Positions 51,998 through 60,862 of a stretch of DNA of 64,000 nucleotides are shown piece after piece (position 1 is the stretch's first letter; every line of letters starts with the position of its first letter). Source of the DNA: Spirosoma pollinicola (GTDB taxonomy: Bacteria; Bacteroidota; Bacteroidia; Cytophagales; Spirosomataceae). A program made the position numbers and the translations under genes. The stretch spans positions 1,860,001 to 1,924,000 of the forward strand of contig NZ_CP025096.1 in the NCBI RefSeq assembly GCF_002831565.1, read 5' to 3'. Below the pieces are notes generated by a model. It worked only from the letters and a program-made list of their open reading frames with translations. It did no database searches and was not told the origin of the DNA.

Positions 51998-54004
51998 ATG
52001 AATTACCTTGAGCAATCTTCTCCTTCAACAAAACAATTACCGGGTCAAACAAATGCTGTGGACCAAACGGATCTATTAAAGGAGAACTATGATTTAAGAA
52101 CATTCTTTAATCTTGACAATGAACTGCACTGTATAACAGATCGCAACGGTAATATCTTGAGAATAAATCGAGCTTGGGAAATATTATTGGGCTACAGTCA
52201 AGCCGATCTTTTAAACCTTAATTATCTTGTTCTGGTCCATTCGAATGATATGATAGCGGCCTTGACCGGAACACCTTACCTGTCTCCTCATCAACCCGCA
52301 CAGATCAAGCGTTTCAGATTACGCAAAAAAAATGGTGAGTACATGTCAATCGAATGGCACATCAGTTTTGTTGATGATCACGTATATGCCTCTGGTCGTG
52401 AACTAACCGGGAAGCGACAGTACGAGCAGGAAGAGTTATCTACAAATGGTGAGCCGGTCGATAAAGTAGCTATATGGGATGCCAGCATAGAGCGAAAGCA
52501 GGCTGAAGAAGCCCTACGCCAAAGTGAACAGCGGTTTCGGGCTATCTTCGATCTGACCTATCAGTTTATTGGCCTGATGAGGCCGGATGGCATTTTGTTG
52601 GAGGTAAATGAAACGGCTTTACAGGCAGCTGGACAAACGCTTGGTGATGTGATTGGCAAACCGTTCTGGGAAAACTTTTGGTGGCAAATTTCGGAGGAGG
52701 AGCGGCAAAAACTCAAGCGCGCCATACAGCAGGCTGCTAATGGCGAATTAGTTCGGTATGAAGTGGAGATACAGGATGCTAACCACGAAGTGCTGGCCCT
52801 TGATATGTCTATCAAGCCAATACTAAATGAACAGGCGAAAGTAGTATTGCTCATTTCGGAAGGCAGAGATATAACGAAAAAGAAACGAGCCGAAAATGCG
52901 CTACGAGAAAGCGAGCAGCGTTTTCGGGAAATTGCCGAAAATGTCAATGATGCCTTATGGATTCACTCAGCCCAGCCATTTCAGCTTTTATATATTAATC
53001 CAGCGTTTGAGCGTGGTGTGGGCTACACGGCTCAGCAGTTACGGGAAACCCCCGAATTACTGTTGGAGGCAGTTACTGGAGAGGATCGCACACGGTTTAT
53101 GGCCGACTTTGTCAGGTATGGAAATGGAGAGGTATTGACAGGTCAGTATCGATTGCTTGGGGCTAATCGGATGAATCGGTGGTTCACCATTCGCACTTTT
53201 ATTATGAAGGACTGTCAGGGCCGACCTCTTCGTTATATCGGTGTTGCCAGCGACATTACCAGTCAAAAAGAAAAGGAACTGGTTTTGCAGCAATCACTTG
53301 CCAGAGAGCGAGAGCTTAATAGATTGAAATCACAGTTTGTTGCCATTGCCTCCCATGAATTTAGAACTCCTCTGGCAACAATCCAATCCAGTGTTGATCT
53401 GATAAGTCTTTATCTGGACAAGCCAGAGTTAGTTGATAAGCTGTCAATTTATCGCCACATATCAGTCATTGAAAATGAGATTGTAGCTTTTAGTAAGCTG
53501 CTTACCGATGTGTTGACAGTAGGTAAAATGGATGAAGGGAAAATTACATTTACACCTCGACTGGTAGATTTCGTAGATTTGAGTCAGACTATTATTTCTA
53601 CCCATTTTAGTCAATACCGCGATATTAGAGCAGTTCAACTGTCAATTGAGGGTGCGCCTTACCACGCTTTTATCGATGATAAACTAATTAAGCATGTACT
53701 AATCAATTTGCTGACAAATGCATTTAAGTTTTCGACGAGTGGCCCTGAGCTGCGTATTTTATTTACCGAAAAGCAGCTCATATTCTCGGTGACCGATTTT
53801 GGTATAGGTATACCAAAAGAAGACATGCCCTTTCTTTTTGAGCCTTTTTTCCGGGCAGGAAACGCCGAAACAGTGCAGGGTACAGGCTTGGGGCTAGCTA
53901 TCTCCCGCCAATTTGTTGTGCTCCACGGCGGGCATTTTACGGTTTGCAGCGAACAACATCAGGGCGCTACGTTTACAGTTACTATACCAATAACTAACAC
54001 CTGA
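51998..54004 (+). CDS. Multi-PAS sensor histidine kinase
   Basis: The start at MNYLEQSS (51998) is preferred; nine extra codons upstream are open. The 668 residues contain three PAS domains (about 35-150, 175-300, 305-430) and no transmembrane helix, so it is a soluble cytoplasmic sensor. The transmitter follows: phosphoacceptor His in VAIASHEFRTPLATIQ (about 462), N box in LINLLTNAFKFS, G1 DFGIGIPKED and G2 GTGLGLAIS. It may serve the AraC-type response regulator at 50252. A strong terminator lies downstream. Confidence 0.9.
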   Translation: MNYLEQSSPSTKQLPGQTNAVDQTDLLKENYDLRTFFNLDNELHCITDRNGNILRINRAWEILLGYSQADLLNLNYLVLVHSNDMIAALTGTPYLSPHQPAQIKRFRLRKKNGEYMSIEWHISFVDDHVYASGRELTGKRQYEQEELSTNGEPVDKVAIWDASIERKQAEEALRQSEQRFRAIFDLTYQFIGLMRPDGILLEVNETALQAAGQTLGDVIGKPFWENFWWQISEEERQKLKRAIQQAANGELVRYEVEIQDANHEVLALDMSIKPILNEQAKVVLLISEGRDITKKKRAENALRESEQRFREIAENVNDALWIHSAQPFQLLYINPAFERGVGYTAQQLRETPELLLEAVTGEDRTRFMADFVRYGNGEVLTGQYRLLGANRMNRWFTIRTFIMKDCQGRPLRYIGVASDITSQKEKELVLQQSLARERELNRLKSQFVAIASHEFRTPLATIQSSVDLISLYLDKPELVDKLSIYRHISVIENEIVAFSKLLTDVLTVGKMDEGKITFTPRLVDFVDLSQTIISTHFSQYRDIRAVQLSIEGAPYHAFIDDKLIKHVLINLLTNAFKFSTSGPELRILFTEKQLIFSVTDFGIGIPKEDMPFLFEPFFRAGNAETVQGTGLGLAISRQFVVLHGGHFTVCSEQHQGATFTVTIPITNT

Positions 54005-54041
54005 AAGAGAATAAAGAACATTTTCCGGGTAAACTATATAT

Positions 54042-54087
54042 AAAAAAGGGTTCTGAACTATCGATTAGTAGTTCAGAACCCTTTTTT
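54042..54087. terminator. Bidirectional terminator between the PAS kinase and DUF6580 genes
   Basis: AAAAAAGGGTTCTGAACTA at 54042-54060 is the exact reverse complement of 54069-54087, with an eight-base loop. The A and T tracts allow use on both strands. Confidence 0.93.
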
Positions 54088-54102
54088 ATGTAGTCGAAAA
54101 AT

Positions 54103-54645
54103 TTATCTCCGCGCAGGCCGTAGTACCGTATAGCGTTGCTGCAACAGATAATAACTACCAAACAGAACAGCGCTAAAGAACAAATCGCCTAGCAAGCCAT
54201 TGAGGAAGAACGAGGTATTATTATAAAAGGCTAATCCTGCCGCGTAGCAAGTCATTAAACCAGCCGCCGTTTGCGGGTAATAGGTGCTGCCGTACCATAC
54301 CGCGAAGTTCGTTATCAGAAAAAACAGCACAGAGGAAACAAGCGAAACTACAGCAATGCGTCCGGCTGTTGGCCGTTGTAAGGCTATGAGACCCAGTACC
54401 CAGGTTAGGCCAAAGCTTGCATATACTGCGCCCATGCTTCCATGAAAACCAATCAGGGTATCGCTCAATAGCATAGCTACCAGCGGGACTGCCAACCCAA
54501 GCCATTTCCGTTCGAACATTGCCGCACCAAATAGCGCTAAAGCCGCAATTGGTGTAAAGTTAGGCCAATGAGGTACTAAGCGAAACAAGGTAGCCGAAAG
54601 AACAAGTATAGAAAGGGTAGTTAAGCGAATTTGAAGGGGCTTCAT
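54103..54645 (-). CDS. DUF6580-family membrane protein
   Basis: Starting at MKPLQIRLTT (54645), the 180-residue protein has five hydrophobic helices and the family segments LFRLVPHWPNFTPIAALALFGAA and FYNNTSFFLNGLLGDLFFSAVLFG. It resembles substrate-binding membrane components of vitamin or metal transporters, which is only a structural hint. An upstream in-frame ATG at 54690 would add 15 residues without a match to the family. No riboswitch pattern was recognised upstream. Confidence 0.82.
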   Translation of the reverse strand: MKPLQIRLTTLSILVLSATLFRLVPHWPNFTPIAALALFGAAMFERKWLGLAVPLVAMLLSDTLIGFHGSMGAVYASFGLTWVLGLIALQRPTAGRIAVVSLVSSVLFFLITNFAVWYGSTYYPQTAAGLMTCYAAGLAFYNNTSFFLNGLLGDLFFSAVLFGSYYLLQQRYTVLRPARR

Positions 54646-55008
54646 GGTAAAATCAACAGTTAATGTCCAGACAAATAAAGGGCATTGCAAAACAGAAAGT
54701 ATGATGCCGTAATGCCCAACAGGATTAACAAAGGTAACTCCTTAAATACACACAGCAAAGCGCTGAACGAGCAGACTCGCTAAAGAGCCTGTTTCGGTCT
54801 ACAGTCAGTTTGATTATTGGGGTTAAGAGGTACAATAATTTAAGTGAGGCCTACCGATGGTATCAGACGTCTTTACTGCAAAAATTAGTTATCCATTACG
54901 AAAGTCGAGTTGAAATCCGCCTATCCGCAAAACGGCCATTCATCATTAACGATAACCACTGTTATATACTTAGGCAACTGTCTAAAGAAATAATTAGATA
55001 ATTGTCGA
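54646..55008. other. Intergenic region between divergent genes
   Basis: No convincing gene is present. A 63-codon frame at 54810-55001 has no recognisable product. The last bases contain the promoter zone of the ArsR gene. Confidence 0.5.
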
Positions 55009-55021
55009 ACTATTTAATAGT
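55009..55021 (+). promoter_or_regulatory. Candidate operator of the ArsR-type regulator
   Basis: ACTATTTAATAGT is a perfect palindrome about a central T, seven bases ahead of the start codon. ArsR-type repressors commonly bind AT-rich dyads of this sort and repress their own gene. Confidence 0.5.
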
Positions 55022-55027
55022 ACGGCA

Positions 55028-55339
55028 ATGAACACCCTTTTTATAGCCTTAAGTGATCCAACCCGTCGGCAGATCCTGGACCTCTTGCGTGGGAGCGACC
55101 AGAATGCCGGTGAGATTGCCAGGCGATTCGATATGACTAAGCCAAGTATTTCTCATCATCTCGATTTATTACGACAGGCCGGACTGGTTGAAGCTACCAA
55201 ACAGGGGCAGTTTATCAACTATTCTTTAAACACGACCGTTCTTGACGAGCTGCTGGTATGGCTCATGAGTTTTCAGAAAACCGAGGCAAGTGCTACCGGC
55301 TTTAACGCACCTGAAAAAATAGCTGGAGACACCTTTTAA
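55028..55339 (+). CDS. ArsR-family transcriptional regulator (SdpR-like)
   Basis: The 103-residue winged-helix protein reads LFIALSDPTRRQILDLLRGSDQNAGEIARRFDMTKPSISHHLDLLRQAGLVEATKQGQFINYSLN, the standard ArsR fold. The metal-binding cysteines of true ArsR are absent, so it is closer to autorepressors such as SdpR. It starts 45 bases before the alpha/beta hydrolase gene and may control it. Confidence 0.88.
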   Translation: MNTLFIALSDPTRRQILDLLRGSDQNAGEIARRFDMTKPSISHHLDLLRQAGLVEATKQGQFINYSLNTTVLDELLVWLMSFQKTEASATGFNAPEKIAGDTF

Positions 55340-55383
55340 TTCATTTCCTCCAAACGCTTTATTTACGTTAAATTTCTATCAGC

Positions 55384-56358
55384 ATGAACCGTTCTTTTGC
55401 TTTTGCTTATTATCTGTTTTTCATTTCTTCTTTTGCGGTTGCCCAAACAGAAGAGCCAATGCACTATAAAATAACTGTGCCGGCTGGAGCTGAATTAACC
55501 CTTGACGGTACATTGGCCATACCAAATAACCTAAAAAAAGCGGTGCCGGTAGTTTTGCTCATCGCTGGCTCCGGTCCAACCGACCGCGACTGTAATAGTC
55601 CCTACGGACTAAAATCAAACTCATTCAAAATGCTGAGCGACAGTTTGGTTAGTAAAGGCATTGCTGTTGCCAGGTACGATAAGCGGGGGTCAGGCAATAA
55701 CATACAGGCTGCGACCAAAAACCTTAAATCAGAAGACCATCGGTTCGATTTTTATGTGAGTGATGCCGTTGGATTTATTCGCCAGCTCCAGGCCGATAAA
55801 CGATTTTCGTACCTGATTGTTGCTGGTCATTCTGAAGGTTCTCTAGTGGGAATGCTGGCTGCTGAGCAGACAAAGGCAAAAGGCTATATATCCATTGCCG
55901 GTCCAGGGCGTAACATTGCCGATGTATTGAAAGCACAGGGACGCGCAGGAGGAAATCCGAAGGATATTCAGGCTGAAGTGGATAGCGCTTTGGATTCCCT
56001 GCGGGATGGCCATACCGTACACCCTAGAAACCCGCTTTTACAGGCCCAATTACCGCTTAAAGCGCAAATGGGTTTTATTTCCTGGATGAAGTACGATCCA
56101 GCGGCAGTAATTAAAAAGTATGGGGGTAATGTGCTGATTATTCAGGGTAAGAAAGATTTACAGGTAGCCGTGGCTGATGCCGAGTTGCTGAAAGCTGCCA
56201 GACCGGACGCAAAATTGGTTTTGTTCGATACTATGAATCATATTCTTAAAGACGTTGATGGACTGGACCCCAAAGAAAATTTTAAGACCTACAATAATCC
56301 TGAATTACCAATTACGCCAGGATTGGCAACTACAATTGCCCAGTTTGTGAAGCAATGA
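55384..56358 (+). CDS. Exported alpha/beta hydrolase
   Basis: The 324-residue protein has a signal peptide (AFAYYLFFISSFAVAQ) and the alpha/beta hydrolase fold. The nucleophile elbow is GHSEGS (about 156-161), the oxyanion region is in VLLIAGSGPTDRDCN and the catalytic His is in DTMNHILKD near 291. This type is described as an esterase or serine aminopeptidase-like hydrolase; the substrate is not determined. It is probably periplasmic. Confidence 0.87.
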   Translation: MNRSFAFAYYLFFISSFAVAQTEEPMHYKITVPAGAELTLDGTLAIPNNLKKAVPVVLLIAGSGPTDRDCNSPYGLKSNSFKMLSDSLVSKGIAVARYDKRGSGNNIQAATKNLKSEDHRFDFYVSDAVGFIRQLQADKRFSYLIVAGHSEGSLVGMLAAEQTKAKGYISIAGPGRNIADVLKAQGRAGGNPKDIQAEVDSALDSLRDGHTVHPRNPLLQAQLPLKAQMGFISWMKYDPAAVIKKYGGNVLIIQGKKDLQVAVADAELLKAARPDAKLVLFDTMNHILKDVDGLDPKENFKTYNNPELPITPGLATTIAQFVKQ

Positions 56359-56415
56359 CAGCGCTAAAAAAGGTGAGTAAACTTGTTTGCTGGAAGTCTA
56401 CTGCCCTAAAAGAAA

Positions 56416-57057
56416 TTAGTTGGCAGAGTAGTAGTGTAAATAAGAAATTAATCGCTCGAAACGAATTTGTTCGTGTCTGTTCTGTGTCTGGGCGAGAAGT
56501 AAATGACGATAAGTATCAACCAGAGCATCGAAGTGAGTATTATGATTCAGGCGGGCCGTAATCAGGCCTTTATAATAGCGATGCATTTGGTTAAATACAT
56601 AAAGACAGGGCTGGCCCGGTTGATTATTTAGTAATCGATCGAGGGCAAGCAAGGAACTGGAAGCAGCTAGAAAATCAAAGCCTGAGGTAGCGAAAAAATG
56701 TTCAATTTGTTCACAAACGCTCAAGAGTTCATCTTCAGAATGAATGCAAAACCGGTCTATTGTAAAATCGCTGAACTGCCCGATCGAGATGAGCAACGTA
56801 TTTGTATCAAGTTGGCTTATCGACTGGCTTGTTAAAAACTGTTGGGCAATTTGTTCAATCTGTTCATTTCGGCAACCGAGCCTGACAGCCAGCGTCGTTT
56901 CATGGGCATAAAAAGTTGGACAAAGCAGGATATGCTGGAAACCCGTATCCGTCGTTTTTCGGTATTGTTTCTTTTCTGGCAACAGCAAAAATTGATGCCG
57001 TTCGAAAAAAGGCGTCAGGTGTTGATACAGTGAAGTTTCAAACGAAGTAGAGGTCAT
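56416..57057 (-). CDS. Hypothetical protein, 213 residues
   Basis: I do not recognise this protein. It starts MTSTSFETSLYQHLTPFFERHQFLLLPEKKQYRKTTDTGFQHI, a pattern reminiscent of DUF4304-like proteins with mixed alpha/beta structure, and ends in a helical region. It has no signal or membrane helix and is therefore probably cytoplasmic. It is convergent with the hydrolase gene. Confidence 0.6.
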   Translation of the reverse strand: MTSTSFETSLYQHLTPFFERHQFLLLPEKKQYRKTTDTGFQHILLCPTFYAHETTLAVRLGCRNEQIEQIAQQFLTSQSISQLDTNTLLISIGQFSDFTIDRFCIHSEDELLSVCEQIEHFFATSGFDFLAASSSLLALDRLLNNQPGQPCLYVFNQMHRYYKGLITARLNHNTHFDALVDTYRHLLLAQTQNRHEQIRFERLISYLHYYSAN

Positions 57058-57233
57058 CAGCGTAGTGCCAAAAGAGCAAAATACGGCTATTAGCGACTGT
57101 ATAACTGGTTTATGAGCAAGAAGTTTTGATTGTACCTACAAAAAAAGGCACGTAACAATAATGTATAAACGTCGAACCAAAGACTATTGATCCGGGTTAC
57201 TTACCTGCACACTCAAGTTTTGTGTGTCAATTT

Positions 57234-57604
57234 GGGGACGACCGGAATTGACAGCTTGCTGAGGTCGCGTGTAAGCATGCCAGGAGTTGACGGTATTTCC
57301 TGCCCAAACAAATCGTCAAAACAATAACTGGCGAATATAACTACGCCATGGCTGCCTAATCTGGAGGATTAAGCATTAGCCATTGTCTCCCCGGCCTACG
57401 TGCTGCTGGCTGGATCAGGAGGCATCGACTCGCAGCGCTGGCTCGGTTTATGGTGTTAACGGCCGAGTAAGACACAAGCACCTACGGATGACGCTTGGTT
57501 TGGTATACACCGGGCCGATTCCCGACAATCCCAAGTATACCTAAGCATGTAGAAGGCACGACGGGTTCCTTGACTGGACGAGAGTTCGAATCTCTCCGTC
57601 TCCA
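57234..57604 (+). ncRNA. ssrA: Transfer-messenger RNA
   Basis: The 5' end GGGGACG pairs with the 3' CGTCTCC, giving the tRNA-like acceptor arm, and GGAATTGACAGC plus GAGTTCGAATCTC supply the typical tmRNA 5' and T-arm sequences. The internal tag frame at 57330-57359 reads GEYNYAMAA then TAA, close to tags of other Bacteroidota (GENNYALAA type). The RNA rescues stalled ribosomes and tags the products for breakdown. No CCA is encoded. A GC-rich terminator follows. Confidence 0.95.
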
Positions 57605-57608
57605 CACT

Positions 57609-57645
57609 AAAAAGTCGGCAAATCATTGATTTGCCGACTTTTTTT
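57609..57645 (+). terminator. Terminator of ssrA
   Basis: AAAAAGTCGGCAAAT at 57609-57623 pairs with ATTTGCCGACTTTTT at 57629-57643, followed by T. The flanking A and T tracts may also serve the convergent lipoprotein gene. Confidence 0.9.
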
Positions 57646-57664
57646 GTGCCCTGACGATGATTAT

Positions 57665-58192
57665 CTACTTTACTTTTATAATCTCGCCGAAGTAGTTCAT
57701 CGTTACTAGGTAATCCAGGGTTTTTTTTGTGCCTGGTTCAATCAGCCTCATATTTACGGTAACGTATTTCTGACTGTTAAAGGTGGGTTTGTAGGTTACC
57801 GACTGAAGGATTGCCTGCTCAATAGATTTGTCGGATTTGGTAAAATACAATAAGTCATCTTTAAGAAGTGTCCGTTTAAATACCCGGCTCCCAGTCTTTT
57901 TTGTTGCCAGAATGGTAACGGTATTATTAAAATAACATTCGTCGGCAACTTGCATTGAACTGGTATCCTGGTCTACTGTTACCGATACTTTTATTGGTTT
58001 GGCTGATTCCTGATACTCATCTGATTTACCCAGTTTCTCGGGTTTCACCACCGACAGGCAACTCTTGGATGTCTGCGTTGTAGCTGTAACAGAATCAATT
58101 TTTGCGGGATTGCTTTTTTCTTTAGCGTTTTCTGTATGGCCACAGGCAACTAAAAGATTAGCAAGTAGGAGTAATAAAAATGAGCTTCTCAT
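57665..58192 (-). CDS. Hypothetical lipoprotein
   Basis: The 175-residue product has a lipoprotein signal (LLLLLANLLVACGH, lipobox Cys near 17) and a mature domain of alternating beta strands with no family I recognise. A consensus promoter lies upstream on the minus strand, which supports expression. Confidence 0.72.
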   Translation of the reverse strand: MRSSFLLLLLANLLVACGHTENAKEKSNPAKIDSVTATTQTSKSCLSVVKPEKLGKSDEYQESAKPIKVSVTVDQDTSSMQVADECYFNNTVTILATKKTGSRVFKRTLLKDDLLYFTKSDKSIEQAILQSVTYKPTFNSQKYVTVNMRLIEPGTKKTLDYLVTMNYFGEIIKVK

Positions 58193-58220
58193 GCTGCAAA
58201 TTTCGCTTTTATCCTGTTCT

Positions 58221-58251
58221 CAAACATAGGTTTTAGAAATTGTTTCTCAAA
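58221..58251 (-). promoter_or_regulatory. Bacteroidota -33/-7 promoter of the lipoprotein gene
   Basis: On the minus strand TTTG (58251-58248), a 19-base spacer and TATGTTTG (58228-58221) match the phylum consensus exactly. The -7 box ends about 28 bases ahead of the ATG at 58192. Confidence 0.8.
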
Positions 58252-58474
58252 CTCAGAAACTGGTTCGATAATTGATATTCAAATAAAATAGGCAGTCTAC
58301 CGCTTATTATACTTGTCAAGGCGCAATGACTTGCCAACTAACTCAGGGTTTCGACCGTGCGTTAATCAAAACATACGTATACATTAAACTAATTTCACAT
58401 TTGGCCAGCGAACAACAAGCTAAAATGTATTGAATTTCGTTTATTGTATTATACGGCTTATTATTTGTACTCTT

Positions 58475-58585
58475 ATGAAACGATCTCGCTCAGTTTCCCT
58501 TGATCCAGTCAATACAATTGCCTGGGTGGGTATTTTCACAGTCTCTGTTTTACTTGCAGCTGGCCTTGCAAAAGTTTTGTTTTAG
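58475..58585 (+). CDS. Possible small single-helix membrane protein (36 residues)
   Basis: ATG at 58475 opens a frame to TAG at 58585. The peptide starts MKRSRSVSLDPVNT and then has a hydrophobic helix IAWVGIFTVSVLLAAGLAKVLF, a positive-inside layout typical of small membrane proteins. A TATTATTTG-like -7 element lies just ahead. The region otherwise holds no gene. Coding is likely but not proven. Confidence 0.5.
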   Translation: MKRSRSVSLDPVNTIAWVGIFTVSVLLAAGLAKVLF

Positions 58586-58953
58586 TTCTGTGCAACGGCT
58601 ACAATATATCCCTCTGGCTGTAGTGAATCTGGCTACTGCCAAAGTACTCATGCGTGCAAACGAGGTTGACAAATTGCCAAATGTTGTTACTGATCCTAAC
58701 ATAGGGGTTTAGACCTGATATCTCTATCAGGTATGTCCGATCTGTGCTCAGCTATCCGGAGTTCTTATAAAATGTTTATTTCCGGTTTAAATCAGCTCTA
58801 CTAAATCGGTATAGGCGAAAACTACACTCTATCCATTGTAGTTAGCCGCAAACATACCTGAAGTTTCCTAACCCTACTCCAGAAATGATCGAACAGACGA
58901 TTTGGACGGATTTATTGGTAAAATTCATATATTTTCCTCCACTACATTCAAGT

Positions 58954-59002
58954 CATAAAACACAAGTGAACAGATAGACTATCTGTTCACTTGTGTTTTA
59001 TG
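58954..59002. repeat. 24-bp perfect inverted repeat around one base
   Basis: The arms 58954-58977 and 58979-59002 are exact reverse complements about a central A (start CATAAAACACAAGTGAACAG). With internal T-rich tail it may act as a terminator; a 65-codon minus-strand frame has its stop inside the right arm, like aroK in its own terminator. Confidence 0.9.
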
Positions 59003-59195
59003 CTGTAAGTTGTTTCTGATGTGAAAAGGTCGATTGATAGTAGTTAATTTGCTGATAGATAGATAAATATGGCCATTCAAGCTTGATGAAATTAACTGGT
59101 GAAAATGGGAGTATATATGGTTGAAACTGGATAGCCGCTTTTATTATTACTAATAAAATTATAAACACATAACTACGTATTTTGAAAGTACACAA
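58998..59195 (-). CDS. Doubtful small protein (65 residues)
   Basis: The frame starts MCTFKIRSYVFIILLVIIKAAIQ and would have one N-terminal membrane helix. Its stop codon lies in the right arm of a strong hairpin, which is the only positive sign. There is no recognisable family. Confidence 0.25.
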   Translation of the reverse strand: MCTFKIRSYVFIILLVIIKAAIQFQPYILPFSPVNFIKLEWPYLSIYQQINYYQSTFSHQKQLTA

Positions 59196-59511
59196 CTAAA
59201 TACTAAAAATAAAGTGCCTTGAATTTATCATTAATTATGGTGGCAGTTGATCAAGCTTTATAGTGAAATCCCAGTATAAATTCAGTAGTGTTAAGGTTAA
59301 CAGATCGGTAACTGAACCATGGCTGGCAGAGTCTCCTGCTTAAGGAAATTGACGCATAAATAAACTATATTCGGAAAACTAACTTTACTTCTATATACAT
59401 AAGGGTAAAAAGTTAGCTATAATTAAAATGCGATTCTCGCTTGCAAACTAATTTTCTGTTAATTTTTCAATACTTATTTAATAGATTTATTTTTTTGAAA
59501 ATCAGACTTTG

Positions 59512-59519
59512 TATATTTG
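59512..59519 (+). promoter_or_regulatory. -7 element ahead of the 59556 gene
   Basis: TATATTTG matches TAnnTTTG exactly and lies 36 bases before the ATG. The nearest TTG upstream is only 14 bases away, so the -33 match is poor. Confidence 0.45.
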
Positions 59520-59555
59520 CATCGTCTGTATCTAAAAATAATCCATTTACTGTCA

Positions 59556-60038
59556 ATGAAAGCTAAACAAATACGGTTCTTTTCTCCAGATGAGAATAGT
59601 GAATCAACAAAAAAAATTGAGAAAGCTGTTGTTAAGGCATCACCTGTAACGGGCTATATTTCATCGACGGGCAAATTGGTGTTTCCTGCCAAAGCTATTT
59701 CACAGTTAGGATTTGATCCGAATAATAATCGGTTCAAAGTAGGTACCCAGGAAGGAAAGCGGAAAATAAAATCGCTATTTCTGATCCCGGGTGATGATGG
59801 GCAAGAGCAAACGTTCGAGCTGACTCAGGGGGCTAAGAGTTACGGTATTTCACTGCCCTACATTCTACAAAAGGGCGGAATCGACTTTGCAGAGGCAAAA
59901 TATAGTTTCACTGTTAAGCCATTTGACTATGATGAGAACGTAACAGGATACGAGCTAAAATTGTCGAGCGATAGTCCAAAACCAGAGTATACTGGCAAGC
60001 CACGTGGTCGGAAAAAGCTAAACTCAGCGGTTGAATAG
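59556..60038 (+). CDS. Hypothetical protein with basic C-terminus
   Basis: The start at MKAKQIRFFSPDENSE (59556) gives 160 residues. The middle is predicted as beta strands (VTGYISSTGKLVFPAKAISQLGFDPNNNRFKVG), and the end is basic (KPRGRKKLNSAVE), so nucleic-acid binding is conceivable. I do not recognise the family. A terminator at 60097 follows. Confidence 0.65.
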   Translation: MKAKQIRFFSPDENSESTKKIEKAVVKASPVTGYISSTGKLVFPAKAISQLGFDPNNNRFKVGTQEGKRKIKSLFLIPGDDGQEQTFELTQGAKSYGISLPYILQKGGIDFAEAKYSFTVKPFDYDENVTGYELKLSSDSPKPEYTGKPRGRKKLNSAVE

Positions 60039-60862
60039 TCTCTCTTTTTGATTGCCAGATTGGTCTTGAAGGAAATTTTTTTGTAACAAGAATGAGAAAG
60101 CGGATGAGTAATCCGCTTTTTTATTGAGCCATGTAGTAGTTGTTTTATCAAAGTAATCTGCATCTGGTCCGAAAGTTGGTTTAACTATTAGTTCGTTAAG
60201 CTATAATTATGTTCTGAAAATTTAATTCAACTAGAAACGATGGGCCAGGGTTGATGTTGATTTCAAGCCTGTTGTATAGCACCGTTAAAATTAACGTTGT
60301 TCTGGAAAGGAGCTAAACAAAAATTCTGATAGCTCTTTCTCAGTGAGTTGTGAGCATATTTAGTTAATCGGAATAAATTAGGGGCTCACCGGTACTACGA
60401 GAAAAAGTAGTACACAGCTAATTTGATTTCATTAGTTGATTTCGTTACAGGATAAGAAATTATTTATAAATAAGTCGTTAAGTTTTTTGATAGATGTTGA
60501 TTTTTTCATTTGACTTGCCTGTTTGCGTTGGTAATAAATACCTATAGGCAATTGAATCGTTCGTTTACCCATAAATGATGAAATTGAAATAGAAAAATTT
60601 AATCCGTTTCTTGAACTGATCACCGCCTTAATATCATAAAAAGTCTAAATTGATGACTTTTGTGCCTCAGTAACTTAAGGGATGAGCAGGACAAATTGCT
60701 ATAGAAGCTTTACTGAACTACCAGATAGTAATCAGTATTAAAAAATCATCCGTTAATAATCGGTACAGGTGGTAGTTTGTGTAATATATTTTATCAAAAT
60801 TGGATGAAGAAGCAGGTATTATCAGTTAAAGAATAAATGCTTGCGTGCCTATTTTTCTTCTT
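60039..60862. other. Long intergenic region, AT-rich
   Basis: Apart from the terminator at 60097-60122 and a small hairpin GTACTAC / GTAGTAC near 60392-60413, the 824 bases hold nothing I can support. A 63-codon minus-strand frame at 60432-60623 has no distinguishing features. Confidence 0.5.
60097..60122 (+). terminator. Terminator downstream of the 59556 gene
   Basis: AAAGCGGAT at 60097-60105 pairs with ATCCGCTTT at 60111-60119, then T6. Confidence 0.85.

Larger units (their letters stand above)
58586..59555. other. Long intergenic region, AT-rich
   Basis: These 970 bases hold one strong hairpin (58954-59002) and a possible 65-codon frame on the minus strand (58998-59195). I see no other gene, tRNA or repeat. 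Confidence 0.5.

Noticed and set aside
54646-54800. Possible riboswitch ahead of the DUF6580 gene
   Set aside because: I could not trace a cobalamin, TPP or other known conserved core.
54810-55001. 63-codon plus-strand frame upstream of the ArsR gene
   Set aside because: No recognisable protein and it covers the likely regulatory region.
60432-60623. 63-codon minus-strand frame
   Set aside because: No promoter, family or composition signal distinguishes it from chance in AT-rich DNA.
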